The notes under the pieces: generated by a model
Database searches by the model: none
Told to the model about the DNA's origin: nothing
The model's input: the letters and a program-made list of their open reading frames with translations, nothing else
Assembly: GCA_035533075.1 (NCBI GenBank)
Contig: DATLUO010000234.1
Coordinates: forward strand, 1-54,976
Source: Pirellulales bacterium
GTDB taxonomy: Bacteria; Planctomycetota; Planctomycetia; Pirellulales; JAICIG01
Length of the DNA: 54,976 nucleotides
Direction of reading: 5' to 3'
Program-made: the position numbers and the translations under genes
In this document: piece by piece, positions 18,463-27,774 of the stretch
How positions within the stretch are numbered: position 1 is the first letter of the stretch
Layout: each line of letters opens with the position of its first letter

Positions 18463-19857
18463 CTAGCGGGCCGCAGGCGATGCCAGCCGGTCGCCCGTCC
18501 ATAAGGCACGCATCTCGGCGGCGATGAAAAATGAACCGGTTACGCAGACCAAATCCTCCTCGCCCGCTTGCTCGCGCGCCGCTTGCCACGCCGCCGACGG
18601 ATCGGCACACACCTGCACCGGCACCTCCGATATGCCACGGGCCAACGCCGCCAGCTCTTCGGGCGGAACTCCACGCGGGTTGTTCTGATAGCGGGTCAGG
18701 ATCACGCGGTCGAAATCGGGCAGCAACAAGGCCAGCATCTGGGCAACCTGCTTTTCTTGCGTCGTCGCGAACACCAATAACCGCTCGCGCGCCGAAAAAC
18801 TTTCACGCAACGTTTGCACCAAGGCCGCGATCGAGGCCACGTTGTGGGCCGCATCCAGCACCAACGTCGGCCGCCGGCCAACCACCTCCACGCGCGCCGG
18901 CCAACGCACTTCGGCCAGCCCGCGCCGAATGGCCGTCTCGGGAAGCGACCAGCCTTGCAATGCCAATTGATCCAGCGACGCCAGGGCCAAGGCCGCGTTT
19001 GCAGCCTGGTGCGAACCGAGCAACCCCAGCGCGACACCTCGACGGTATTGCTCGCGGCCGGCCGTGTGCGACACAAAGTCGATCGTCGGCCAAATCGGCC
19101 CTTCGTCAACGCGCCGGGCGGGATGATAGGCGAAATCGAAATCGCGGCCAAGCTGCACCCGCGGCGCATCCGACTGCTGGCAAACCAACTCGATCTCGCG
19201 CCGCGGCCGCTCGGCCGTCACACCGCTGATCACCGGCACGCCGGGCTTCACGATGCCCGCCTTCTCGCGAGCGATCGCTTCCAGCGTGTTGCCAAGCTGC
19301 TTCATGTGGTCGAAGCTGATGCTGGTGATGATCGTCAACCGCGGCCGGCAAACGTTCGTGGAGTCGAGCCGGCCGCCCAGGCCGACTTCGGCCACCGCCA
19401 CGTCAATGCCCCGCTCGACAAAGTGCAGCCATGCCAACGCGGTCGTCAGCTCGAAGTAGGTGGGACCTGTGTCGCCGTTGGTCAGGCACGCCTCGCGGTC
19501 CATCTCGGCCACAACTGGCCGCAGTTGGTCGGTAAGCCGGACCAGCTCGTCGGCAGTGCATGCCCGGCCGTCGATCATGAATCGCTCTTCCAGGCGATCC
19601 AGGTGCGGCGACGTGTAGAGGCCCGTCGTATAACCCGCCGCCGAGAGCGCCGCGGCGATCATCGCCGAGGTCGAGCCTTTGCCTTTCGTGCCCGCCACGT
19701 GAACGATCGGCAGGCGGTCTTGTGGATTGCCGAGCCGGACCAGCAACTCGCGCATGCGATCGAGCTTCAGCTCGCTGCCGTAGGGCATGGCCAAGGCACG
19801 TTCATAGTCGATGCGGCCGTACAGAAACGACAAGGCCGCCTGATAGGCGTCGCTCAA
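18463..19857 (-). CDS. folC: Bifunctional folylpolyglutamate synthase/dihydrofolate synthase
   Basis: A 464-residue Mur-ligase-family protein. The P-loop GTKGKGS is at 56-62, followed by the family phrase YTSPHLDRLEERF, and VLDAAHN lies in the C-terminal domain. It attaches glutamate to dihydropteroate or folates in the cytosol using ATP. Length fits the family. It lies 18 bp downstream of dapA on the same strand, so the two are probably co-transcribed. Confidence 0.93.
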   Translation of the reverse strand: MSDAYQAALSFLYGRIDYERALAMPYGSELKLDRMRELLVRLGNPQDRLPIVHVAGTKGKGSTSAMIAAALSAAGYTTGLYTSPHLDRLEERFMIDGRACTADELVRLTDQLRPVVAEMDREACLTNGDTGPTYFELTTALAWLHFVERGIDVAVAEVGLGGRLDSTNVCRPRLTIITSISFDHMKQLGNTLEAIAREKAGIVKPGVPVISGVTAERPRREIELVCQQSDAPRVQLGRDFDFAYHPARRVDEGPIWPTIDFVSHTAGREQYRRGVALGLLGSHQAANAALALASLDQLALQGWSLPETAIRRGLAEVRWPARVEVVGRRPTLVLDAAHNVASIAALVQTLRESFSARERLLVFATTQEKQVAQMLALLLPDFDRVILTRYQNNPRGVPPEELAALARGISEVPVQVCADPSAAWQAAREQAGEEDLVCVTGSFFIAAEMRALWTGDRLASPAAR

Positions 19858-19875
19858 GTTTGTCGGTCCTCACCG

Positions 19876-20763
19876 TCACAACAGCCCGTAGGCGGTGAGC
19901 GTCTTGGCGAGCTTCTGCTCTTCGGACGACGTGAGCGAGGTCATCGGCAGCCGCAACTCGCCGGTGTCGCGGCCGAGCATCTTCATGGCCGCTTTGACCG
20001 GAATCGGGTTCGTCGCCAGGCCCAGCATGTCGCGGCACAGCGGGAACAGCTTGCGATGCCAACGCTGTGCCTCGGCCAGATTACCCGACTCGAACGACCG
20101 CAACAGCGAAAGCATGTCGTTGGGCACGATGTTGCCCACCACGGAGATCACGCCCCGCCCGCCGATCGACAACAGCGGCAAGGTCAGGCTGTCGTCGCCG
20201 CTGAGCACGGTCAAGTTCGTCAGGGCCAGAATCTGCGACGCCTGGTCCATCGAACCGGTGGCTTCTTTCACCAGGGCGATGTTCGGCAGCTCCGCCATTC
20301 GGGCAATGGTTTCCGGCTCGATGTTCTTGCCCGTGCGGCCGGGAATGTTGTAAACGCAGATCGGAATGCCCACCGCCTCGGCCAGCGCTTCGAAGTGCTG
20401 ATAAAAACCTTCCTGCGTCGGTTTGTTGTAGTAGGGGGCCACGACCAGCGCGGCGTCGGCCCCCGCTCGCTCGGCCCAACTCGTCAGCCGCAGCGCCTCG
20501 CGGGTGCTGTTCGATCCGGTGCCGGGCATGACCTTGATGCGGCCGGCCACGAAATCGACCACCGCCCCGATCACCCGCTCGTGTTCTTCGTGCGAGAGCG
20601 TGGGCGATTCGCCGGTCGTGCCCACCGGGCACAAGCAGCTTGTGCCGGCCGCAATCTGAAATTCGATTTGTGCCCGCAACGAGTCGTAATCGACCTCGCC
20701 ATTGCGAAAAGGCGTGGTCAAGGCGACGGAAAGTCCGGCAAACGCTTCACCTTTGGTGGACAT
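19876..20763 (-). CDS. dapA: 4-hydroxy-tetrahydrodipicolinate synthase
   Basis: A 295-residue TIM-barrel protein. It contains GTTGES (48-53), the catalytic Tyr in VYNIPGRTG (Tyr138) and the Schiff-base Lys in ALVKEATG (Lys166). It condenses pyruvate with aspartate semialdehyde in lysine and diaminopimelate synthesis. All catalytic residues are present. A second, divergent family member lies at 36025. Confidence 0.95.
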   Translation of the reverse strand: MSTKGEAFAGLSVALTTPFRNGEVDYDSLRAQIEFQIAAGTSCLCPVGTTGESPTLSHEEHERVIGAVVDFVAGRIKVMPGTGSNSTREALRLTSWAERAGADAALVVAPYYNKPTQEGFYQHFEALAEAVGIPICVYNIPGRTGKNIEPETIARMAELPNIALVKEATGSMDQASQILALTNLTVLSGDDSLTLPLLSIGGRGVISVVGNIVPNDMLSLLRSFESGNLAEAQRWHRKLFPLCRDMLGLATNPIPVKAAMKMLGRDTGELRLPMTSLTSSEEQKLAKTLTAYGLL

Positions 20764-20915
20764 GCGACGATAAGCTCGATCTGGGCGAGGAACAAAACCA
20801 ATATGGCATGATAGAAAACCGGGTGCATTCGTGGAAGTACCGGAAGGTTGCCCGTTCGATGGGCCACAACGTAGACTGGGTTATGTCTAGGCCGCCAAGG
20901 CAACGAACGTAGACT

Positions 20916-21000
20916 GGGACCAGCGAGCTTGCGAGCGCCGGCCCACCGTTTCGGAGGCATTGGGCGATGGTGGGCCGGCGCTCGCAAGCTCGCTGGTCCC
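20916..21000. repeat. Perfect 32-bp-stem inverted repeat
   Basis: Arms 20916-20947 and 20969-21000 are perfectly complementary over 32 bp, with a 21-nt loop. It lies between the divergent dapA and the gene at 21036, and is preceded by two copies of the 11-mer ACGTAGACTGG (20870 and 20907). The stem is unusually long and not followed by a T-run, so it looks like a dispersed palindromic element rather than a terminator. Confidence 0.9.
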
Positions 21001-21035
21001 ACCCTACGACTGCGACATAAAAACCGAGATACCGA

Positions 21036-22577
21036 ATGCAAGCAGAGCTGGCCTCCATGTTGCCCACCGCGCCGCGGGCGATCGCGGGCAAGGCGTCGCC
21101 TTTAGCCCCGGAGGCCGAGGCAGACGCGTGGCAGACTCGCCTGGCTTCGTCGGGGCGCTTCGTGCTCTGCTGGCTGGTCAGCGCCCTGTTGCACATGGTG
21201 CTGGTTTTGGTGCTCGGCGTTTGGCTTACGGTGCGGGAGCGAACGGCCGGACCACTGGTGCTGGCCGCCAGCATCGGCGAGCCGAGCCGCGACGAAGGCG
21301 TGGAACAGCTCGAAGCACCGTCGGCGGACATCGAGGTGGACCGCTTCGATCCGCCGGCCGAGGCGGTCGCCGCCGGACCGGCCGCCGAAACCCAGCTCGC
21401 CGAGTCGATCACCACCGTCGAGCAGCCGCCGGGCGAGTTGATCGGCCGCGATGCGGCAGCCCTGCCCACCGGCCATCTTTCGCCGAGCCAGGTGTTGGCC
21501 GGCCGCGACCCGGCCTTCCGCGGAGCCTTGTTGGCCCGTGAAGGCGGCACCAGCGCGTCGGAGGCCGCGGTGGCCAGAGCTTTGGCCTGGCTGGAGCACC
21601 ACCAGAATTCCGACGGAAGCTGGAGCTTGAACCGGTTCGACAAGGCCGGCGATTGTCACGGCCGTTGCGGCGATCCGGGCGCCGAAAGCGACACCGCGGC
21701 GACGGCCCTGGCCCTGCTGCCGTTTCTTGGATCGGGGCAGACCCACCTCCGCGGGGACCACACCGTGACCGTGGCCCGCGGACTGCGGGCGTTGATCGAC
21801 ATGCAGCGGCCGGACGGCGACTTGCGCGGCCGTGGCAACGGCAACATGTATGCGCACGGCCAGGCCACGATCGCCCTGTGCGAAGCCTACGCCCTGACGC
21901 AGGCCGAGAATCTTCGCCAGCCGGCCCAACGCGCCGTCGACTTCATCGTCTCGGCCCAGCACGCGGCGGGCGGTTGGCGTTATCGCCCCGGCGAACCCGG
22001 CGATCTGAGCGTCGTCGGCTGGCAGATGATGGCCCTGCGCAGCGCCCAGATGGCTTATCTGCACGTGCCGCCGGACGCGTTTCTCAAGACCACGCGGTTT
22101 TTGAACAGCGTGCAACGGAACCCAGGCGTGGGGCAATATGGCTATATGCCCGGCGGGCAGCCGACGTTGGTCATGACGGCCGAAGGGCTTCTCTGCCGGC
22201 AGTACGCCGGCTGGCGGCACAACAACCCGGTGTTGCGCAACGGCGTGTTCTGGCTGCAGGCGAACCATTTGCCCCGCGCCGACCGGGCCAACATGTACTA
22301 TTGGTATTACGGCACGCAGGTGATGCACCACATGGGCGGCGAGCAATGGGAAAAGTGGAACGGCGCGTTGCGCGACCTGTTGATTTCGCTGCAATCGGGC
22401 GGCGGACACGAGGCCGGAAGCTGGCCGCCGCTGGGCGGGCACGACGCCACCGGCGGGCGGCTGTACACGACCGCCTTGGCCGCCTGCACGCTGGAGGTCT
22501 ACTATCGGCATCTGCCGCTGTATGGCGCCGCGGCCATCGGCCACGAAGCGGGCCGCGGCAAGGCCGTTGGGCGTTAG
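21036..22577 (+). CDS. Membrane-anchored squalene-cyclase/prenyltransferase-like toroid repeat protein
   Basis: A 513-residue protein with one transmembrane helix at about 43-66, a Pro/Glu/Ala-rich linker to about 165, and a C-terminal domain of repeated alpha-hairpin units with QNSDGSW, QRPDGDL and QHAAGGWRY. These are QW-like motifs of the alpha/alpha-toroid superfamily. The DXDD catalytic motif of squalene-hopene cyclases is not visible, so cyclase activity is unlikely. The family is common in Planctomycetota with unknown role. An antisense open frame (21102-22682, minus) is a codon-usage shadow. Confidence 0.8.
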   Translation: MQAELASMLPTAPRAIAGKASPLAPEAEADAWQTRLASSGRFVLCWLVSALLHMVLVLVLGVWLTVRERTAGPLVLAASIGEPSRDEGVEQLEAPSADIEVDRFDPPAEAVAAGPAAETQLAESITTVEQPPGELIGRDAAALPTGHLSPSQVLAGRDPAFRGALLAREGGTSASEAAVARALAWLEHHQNSDGSWSLNRFDKAGDCHGRCGDPGAESDTAATALALLPFLGSGQTHLRGDHTVTVARGLRALIDMQRPDGDLRGRGNGNMYAHGQATIALCEAYALTQAENLRQPAQRAVDFIVSAQHAAGGWRYRPGEPGDLSVVGWQMMALRSAQMAYLHVPPDAFLKTTRFLNSVQRNPGVGQYGYMPGGQPTLVMTAEGLLCRQYAGWRHNNPVLRNGVFWLQANHLPRADRANMYYWYYGTQVMHHMGGEQWEKWNGALRDLLISLQSGGGHEAGSWPPLGGHDATGGRLYTTALAACTLEVYYRHLPLYGAAAIGHEAGRGKAVGR

Positions 22578-22687
22578 CGCCGCTACGCCGAACCCATCGA
22601 CTAAAGTATGGGTGTCTTGAACTGCGAGAATCAAGCGGCGAGGCACCGTCTCGAAAAGACACGGCTTAATATGCATAAACAAGGGTC

Positions 22688-23866
22688 ATGATCTCACGAC
22701 GTAAACGGCGCACCGTCGATCGCTGGCGACCGCTCCACGTCGGCCAGATACTCGATTGGGCCGACCGCTTTTACGCGCGTCATGGGCGTTGGCCGCAGGT
22801 CGACGACGGTCGCGTCGAGGACGACAAAGACGAGAAGTGGAGGAACCTCGACGCCGCCCTGCGCAGGGGCAGCCGCGGCCTGGTGGCCGGTTCGTCGCTC
22901 GCGCGCCTGCTGTCGAAATTTCGTGGCAAGCGGAACCGCAAGGCGCTGCCTCATTACTCGATCCGGCTGATTCTGACCTGGGCCGATGCGTATCGTCGCC
23001 GGACGGGCCGCTGGCCGACGCCTCGCTCCGGGCCGATACCCGAGGCCCCCGGCGAAACCTGGTCCGCCGTCCATGCGGCCCTGGAGGCCGGCATTCGCGG
23101 GCTGCGCGGCGGTTCGTCGCTGCCGAAACTGCTGGCAAAACATCGCGGCGCTCCCTATCAGGCGGTCGGGCCGCGCTTGACCGAAGCGATGATCCTGGCC
23201 TGGGCCGACGATCACTACCGCCGCACCGGACTCTGGCCGCAGACGCATTCCGGGCGGGTCGCCGCGGCGCCGCACACACGCTGGTCGGCTGTGAGCAAGG
23301 GACTGCGCGAGGGACGACGCGGCTTGCCCGGCGGTTCGTCGCTGGCCCAATTGCTCAAACAGCGGCGTGGGGTCTTGCCCGCCCATCGCCGCCAGCCTCC
23401 GTTGTCGATCGAGCAGGTTTTGGCATGGGCCGACGCGCATCACCGCCGCACGCGGAAATGGCCGAATGAAGAGTCGGGCAAGATTCGCGAGGCGCCGAAT
23501 GAAAGCTGGGGCAAGCTCGCCAAGGCCCTGCGTGTCGGCCAGCGCGGCCTGCCTGGCGGCATGACGTTGGGGCGCCTGTTGGCCCAGCGGCGCGGCGTGC
23601 GAAATCTGCAGGGCCTGCCACGCTTCCGCGTGAAGCAGATTGTCTCGTGGATCGAGGCCCACATTCGCCGCACGGGCAAACCGCCGACGCTTCGCAGTGG
23701 GAAGATTGCCGACGCGCCGGCTGAGACATGGATGGCCGTACACATGGCCCTGTACAATGGCCGACGCGGCTTTCCCGGCGGTTCTTCGCTCGCCCAGTTC
23801 GTGCGTCACCGTCGCGCCGTCGCCGTGCGGGGGCGTGTGCATCGCAATCGCAGGAGGCCCCAATGA
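22688..23866 (+). CDS. Protein of five tandem 72-75-residue repeats, function unknown
   Basis: A 392-residue, strongly basic protein made almost wholly of five repeats at about 17-88, 89-162, 163-237, 238-311 and 312-383. Each repeat has ILxWADxxxRRTGxWP, then an SGxI/VxxAPxxxW segment, then a GxRGLPGGSSLAxLL segment and a basic linker. Invariant Trp, Gly and Arg positions suggest one folded unit per repeat. There is no signal peptide. I recall similar repeats only from Planctomycetota. Basic charge and modular repeats would fit nucleic-acid binding, but this is inference. Confidence 0.8.
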   Translation: MISRRKRRTVDRWRPLHVGQILDWADRFYARHGRWPQVDDGRVEDDKDEKWRNLDAALRRGSRGLVAGSSLARLLSKFRGKRNRKALPHYSIRLILTWADAYRRRTGRWPTPRSGPIPEAPGETWSAVHAALEAGIRGLRGGSSLPKLLAKHRGAPYQAVGPRLTEAMILAWADDHYRRTGLWPQTHSGRVAAAPHTRWSAVSKGLREGRRGLPGGSSLAQLLKQRRGVLPAHRRQPPLSIEQVLAWADAHHRRTRKWPNEESGKIREAPNESWGKLAKALRVGQRGLPGGMTLGRLLAQRRGVRNLQGLPRFRVKQIVSWIEAHIRRTGKPPTLRSGKIADAPAETWMAVHMALYNGRRGFPGGSSLAQFVRHRRAVAVRGRVHRNRRRPQ

Positions 23867-24225
23867 TTCGGCGCACGGTCCAATATCCGTCCGGAGAACA
23901 GCGCTGGATTCTCATTTCGCAAATCGTCCATGCGCGCGTGGCCGCAACGCTCGCGGACGAGTGGGTAGATCACCAATGCGAACCAACCCGCCGCAAGACC
24001 GATTCGCAGAAGCGGCCACCTTGTGCCAAGTACCAGAAACTGCCCGAGCAGGATGGCTTGCCCCCACAGCAGCCCGACCACGATGGGAAACACGACGGGC
24101 AATTCCCGTAAGGCAAGCAATCCGACGACGGCCTGAACGGCAGAGGCGGACGCAAGAAAGTGCAGTGCGATCAAGACCGCGAAAGCCAAGGTTCGGCCAT
24201 TGGTGCGTGCGAGAAAGCGGGCCAT
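23806..24225 (-). CDS. Small polytopic membrane protein, function unknown
   Basis: A 139-residue frame from the ATG at 24225. About four hydrophobic helices lie between residues 12 and 90 (TLAFAVLIALHFLASA, VVGLLALRELPVVFPIVVGL, and two more), then a polar tail. The tail overlaps the 3' end of the repeat-protein gene by 61 bp on the other strand and may have been altered by a frameshift. An extended -10 box lies just upstream, with no Shine-Dalgarno site. Confidence 0.55.
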   Translation of the reverse strand: MARFLARTNGRTLAFAVLIALHFLASASAVQAVVGLLALRELPVVFPIVVGLLWGQAILLGQFLVLGTRWPLLRIGLAAGWFALVIYPLVRERCGHARMDDLRNENPALFSGRILDRAPNHWGLLRLRCTRPRTATARR

Positions 24226-24233
24226 AGGAGCCG

Positions 24234-24242
24234 ATTATATCA
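24234..24242 (-). promoter_or_regulatory. Extended -10 promoter of a likely leaderless gene
   Basis: The minus strand reads TGATATAAT, a match to the extended -10 consensus TGnTATAAT. It ends 8 nt before the ATG at 24225, so transcription would start at or next to the start codon. No convincing -35 box is seen, as is usual for extended -10 promoters. Confidence 0.45.
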
Positions 24243-24364
24243 CTTCATTAGGCTTCGCGGGACCAGCTCCAGTTATCAGCATAAATCGTATGCACGAAGG
24301 GCTTGCCGTCCGACATTCGCCGATACACCGCGCCGACCACGCGGTCGGCTGGAAGTCACAGAGA

Positions 24365-26197
24365 TCAGTCGGTTTTCGCACGTTGCGCTGAACTCTTATC
24401 GCCCGTCGACGCATCGCTTTCGGTTTGATCGCGGACGATGGTGGAGGGAGGCCAGGGAGGCAACCAGTGCTGACGGGCGTCGTCGGGCAATGTCTCCACA
24501 GAGATCACTTTGAACTCATATCGCACGTCGTGAAGTTCGCCGATGCCGGCCTGATGGTAGCGTCCCTTGGCCGGATATCGAACGCCGTTGAACTCGGCCA
24601 ACTCCTCGATTTCGTAAAGCCCCAGCAGCTCGTTATTCTGCTTCGCATAGCGAGCTTCCCTGCGAAGGATCATGAAATCGGGCTCACCCGTCACTTCGAC
24701 GCGAGACTCAACCCCAAATTCCGCCGAGCCCTTGCCCAGCAGCGTCAATACCTCCCGGTCGTTCGATCGTCGCCTGCCGACGATGTGGAAACGATCAAGG
24801 TGCAGGAATCTCAAGTCGTCCGATGCTGCCACCACCCAGTCCTCGAATCCATTGAGGTGGTGGAACAAGAAGCTATCGAAGCGGTTGGGCTCAAACTCCG
24901 GCCAGGCCTCCCAGGGCACCGCCGACCCCGCTGGCTCGACTCGATACCAGGCGCGGTGATCCCAAGAGGGCCAACGGTCGAACGAGTTTGTTTGAGAGCC
25001 ATTGAAGGCAACGAATCGCTGCAGCGCCCATTGGCCGACCGCATTCTTTACCTCTCGCTGCCAGAAGCGCCAGCGGCGAGCAGACTGATCTGATTGCGGG
25101 CCCAGGGCGGCGAACACATCGCGTGCCTCCAAGACGCCGTTCGTAAGCCGCGGGTCGTCTTCGCCGCGGGTCGCGGTTGGCGAACGTTTCTCTTCCGTGG
25201 TCACGAGCAACGTAAACCGCAGCCCTTCGTAGGCCGACTGTCGCCGCTGGACACCTTCCTCCAAGTGAGCGACGTCGGGGTCGATCGCCGCGCCCTCCGT
25301 GCCGTGCGCCGGGGCATCAACGACCCTGACGTCCTCCGCAAAACTCGCCTTGAACCGGTCGGCCGGTATGTCGTCGGTATAAGAGATTTCGACCGTGCGG
25401 TACGGCTTCCATTTGGAATCGAGCCCGCGCTCGTAGTCGCAACGGCGGATACGCTTCGACCCGTCGATCAGAAACACAATTCGGCGGCCGGAGGCAATTT
25501 CGTCTGGTTGTCCGACGCGATCGTCGGGCAACAGCTCGTCCTTCAGCAGCCAGACGTAGGCAGTGCAGCGGTCTGTGTCGATGGCACGGTCTTTCTCGGC
25601 AAGGCGCGGCAGGGCGTCGGGCAGGTCGTCGACGTAAAACCCCATCACCTTGCCAAGCCGCCTCGCGTCAGGATAGCCGCCATCGCCCAAACGGCTTTTC
25701 GATCGCACGACGAGCTTCTGAGACCGCGAGTAGTCCCAGTGGCTTGCGCCGTCATCGATCTCCAGCCCCAGCGGGCTTTGCATGGCGAAGCCCCTTCCAC
25801 GCCGATACCACACCTCGACCGGGCCGGACGCGCCGTCTGCTTCGTTTTGGATCAGCAGATGAACAGACGCGATGCTTTCCAGGGCATTGCGAACTTCGGC
25901 GAACGCGCGGTTCTCGCGGCCAACAGAAACAAGCACCGCGGAAGCAACGCCGATCACAGCTAGCAGGGCCGCCACCGCCTGCGCCGTTTTTCGGCCGCCA
26001 GCGGCCGCCATGCTTAGGCGGAGCGAAAACCTTTTCGGGCGCGTGCGCGGCGCCCCGGGGGGCGGCATGGCAATCGCAGCCCCGCCGTCAAGTTGTCTGG
26101 CCCTCGTCAGCGCCCGCCGCAACGATTCGTCCGGCACCGGCGCGTCGCGCATGGCGTCGATCGCAGCTTGCAGGGGATCGTTAAGATGCAGAGACAT
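24365..26197 (-). CDS. Membrane-anchored partner of an ECF sigma factor
   Basis: A 610-residue protein. The cytosolic N-terminus (residues 1-70) is followed by one transmembrane helix (about 72-93) and a long extracytoplasmic region. Residues about 95-300 resemble the sigE/lipoprotein-carrier beta fold (VEVWYRRGRGFAM, then WDYSRSQKLVVRS); the rest is unassigned. It begins 1 bp after the stop of the ECF sigma gene, so it is probably the cognate anti-sigma or sensor. No His-Cys zinc motif of classical anti-sigma factors is seen, so that role is inferred from position. Confidence 0.65.
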   Translation of the reverse strand: MSLHLNDPLQAAIDAMRDAPVPDESLRRALTRARQLDGGAAIAMPPPGAPRTRPKRFSLRLSMAAAGGRKTAQAVAALLAVIGVASAVLVSVGRENRAFAEVRNALESIASVHLLIQNEADGASGPVEVWYRRGRGFAMQSPLGLEIDDGASHWDYSRSQKLVVRSKSRLGDGGYPDARRLGKVMGFYVDDLPDALPRLAEKDRAIDTDRCTAYVWLLKDELLPDDRVGQPDEIASGRRIVFLIDGSKRIRRCDYERGLDSKWKPYRTVEISYTDDIPADRFKASFAEDVRVVDAPAHGTEGAAIDPDVAHLEEGVQRRQSAYEGLRFTLLVTTEEKRSPTATRGEDDPRLTNGVLEARDVFAALGPQSDQSARRWRFWQREVKNAVGQWALQRFVAFNGSQTNSFDRWPSWDHRAWYRVEPAGSAVPWEAWPEFEPNRFDSFLFHHLNGFEDWVVAASDDLRFLHLDRFHIVGRRRSNDREVLTLLGKGSAEFGVESRVEVTGEPDFMILRREARYAKQNNELLGLYEIEELAEFNGVRYPAKGRYHQAGIGELHDVRYEFKVISVETLPDDARQHWLPPWPPSTIVRDQTESDASTGDKSSAQRAKTD

Positions 26198-26198
26198 T

Positions 26199-26735
26199 CT
26201 AGTATTCCTCGGGGGAAAGCAGGTGTTCGAGATCGGTTTCCAATTTCGCTCGGGCTTTGTGCAGTGCTACGGCAACGGCATGCGCGCTGATTTTGAGCGC
26301 CGCCGCGATTTCCTGGTGCGATTGTTGATCAAGGAAATGCAGCGCGAAAACCTCCGCCTGTTGCTGCGGCAGCCGCGCAATGGCGCGACGCACTTCTACT
26401 TGGAGCTCTTGTTCGCGTATCAGGTCCTCTGGGGCAGCACGATGGTCGGCGATCGGTTGATGCAGGCTCTCCTCACCTTTGCTTCTTCGTAGAAGGTCAA
26501 TCGCCCGCCGCGTTGCCAGGCTCCGCAAGACCGCCTCCCAGTTTGCGACTTCCCGGGACTGCCAAAGCCGATGGACTTCCAAAAAGACGTCTTGCAGGAC
26601 GTCCTCCGCGTCGGCCGTCTGGCCCACAATGCGCAGCGCAGTTCGATAGGCCATCGGCCCAAATTCGTCAACGAGCTGAACCCATGGAATCAATGGATTG
26701 CACTTTGCTGAGGCCGAACGACCACCGTCTTGCAA
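26199..26735 (-). CDS. ECF-type RNA polymerase sigma factor
   Basis: A 178-residue sigma-70 family protein. Region 2 contains DAEDVLQDVFLEVHR at about 42-56. Region 4 at about 110-165 includes LPQQQAEVFALHFLDQQSH and a helix-turn-helix EIAAALKISAHAVAVALH. Size and organisation fit the ECF group, which redirects RNA polymerase in response to envelope signals. It is the first gene of a two-gene unit with the membrane protein that follows. ATG at 26735 is used; an internal Met28 is too deep in region 2. Confidence 0.88.
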   Translation of the reverse strand: MQDGGRSASAKCNPLIPWVQLVDEFGPMAYRTALRIVGQTADAEDVLQDVFLEVHRLWQSREVANWEAVLRSLATRRAIDLLRRSKGEESLHQPIADHRAAPEDLIREQELQVEVRRAIARLPQQQAEVFALHFLDQQSHQEIAAALKISAHAVAVALHKARAKLETDLEHLLSPEEY

Positions 26736-26908
26736 GGCGGCGATCCGCGAAGGAATATTATGTCAGAGTCGGGCGATCTCGCCCGCCCTACATAGAAGAC
26801 GAATCGCCTGCCTGAATTATCACCCATAAAATTCATTTCGGCGATCACTACCGCGACCCTGCTGGGGGCGATATGCTGTTACTGTTCCATGATCCGCACC
26901 TGCTAACA

Positions 26909-27733
26909 ATGATCGCCCCCGACCGCCTTGCCGTATTGCTTCTCCTTCCGGGCGTTCTGTGCTTCGCCGTTTGCGCATGCGCGGAAGAGAATGAGCTGAC
27001 GGGGTTGTTAAAGACGTTCCGCGAGGAGTTCGTCGCGATCGCTCCCGGCGAAGGCGATTTCCCCGCGTCGTTCACGATGGGCGACGAACATGGTGCCGAG
27101 AGCGAGCGGCCCGCCCATAAGGTGGCGATCAAGCATGCGTTTGAGATTGCCCGCTATGAAGTGCCGCAAAATCTGTGGGAGGCCGTGATGGGCCAGAACC
27201 CAAGCCGCTGGAAAGGCAAGCGGAACGGTGTCGAGATGCTGAGCTACGACGACGCCGTCGATTTTTGCCGGCGCGCGACCGCGGCGATGCGACAGGCGAA
27301 GCTGATTGCCCAAGAGGAATTCGTGCGGCTGCCGAGCGAAGCCGAGTGGGAATACGCCGCGCGCGCCGGCTCGACGGGCCGCTATTGCTTCGGTGACGAT
27401 CCAGCCGGGCTCGGCGATTACGGCTGGTATCACGGCAACGCGGCCGGCAACGATCCGCCCGTCGGCGCCAAACAGCCGAACGCCTGGAAGCTCTACGACG
27501 TCCACGGCTATCTCTGGGAATGGTGTGCCGACCGTTGGCATGACGACTACCGCGGAGCGCCGGCCGACGCGTCGGCGTGGACCACGGGCGACGATCCACG
27601 GCGCGTATTGCGCGGCGGAAGCTGGAAGGATCCGGCGGAGAAGTTGACGATCTCATCTCGACGCGCGGCCGGGCCCCAACTGCGCGACGACGCCGTCGGC
27701 CTGCGTTGTGTGCTGGCCCGCGAGACGTGGTAG
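26909..27733 (+). CDS. FGE-sulfatase-fold (SUMF1-like) exported protein lacking the catalytic Cys pair
   Basis: About 274 residues from the ATG at 26909, which gives a signal peptide (LAVLLLLPGVLCFAVCACA); an ATG at 26873 is an alternative. The fold is marked by FTMGDEH, EIARYEVPQNLWEAVMG, LPSEAEWEYAARAG, GYLWEWCADRW and VLRGGSW. True formylglycine-generating enzymes carry two Cys after the RGGS motif; here that segment reads GGSWKDPAEKLTISSRR with none. It is therefore unlikely to activate the nearby sulfatase. Such proteins are abundant in planctomycetes; function unknown. Confidence 0.8.
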   Translation: MIAPDRLAVLLLLPGVLCFAVCACAEENELTGLLKTFREEFVAIAPGEGDFPASFTMGDEHGAESERPAHKVAIKHAFEIARYEVPQNLWEAVMGQNPSRWKGKRNGVEMLSYDDAVDFCRRATAAMRQAKLIAQEEFVRLPSEAEWEYAARAGSTGRYCFGDDPAGLGDYGWYHGNAAGNDPPVGAKQPNAWKLYDVHGYLWEWCADRWHDDYRGAPADASAWTTGDDPRRVLRGGSWKDPAEKLTISSRRAAGPQLRDDAVGLRCVLARETW

Positions 27734-27774
27734 GGTGCGTGATCGGTTCATCAGGACCAAGGCTCAAGACGCCG

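Noticed and set aside
18814-20811. 665-codon plus-strand open frame opposite folC and dapA
   Set aside because: Spans two well-defined genes on the other strand and shows only His/Arg/Gln-rich shadow composition.
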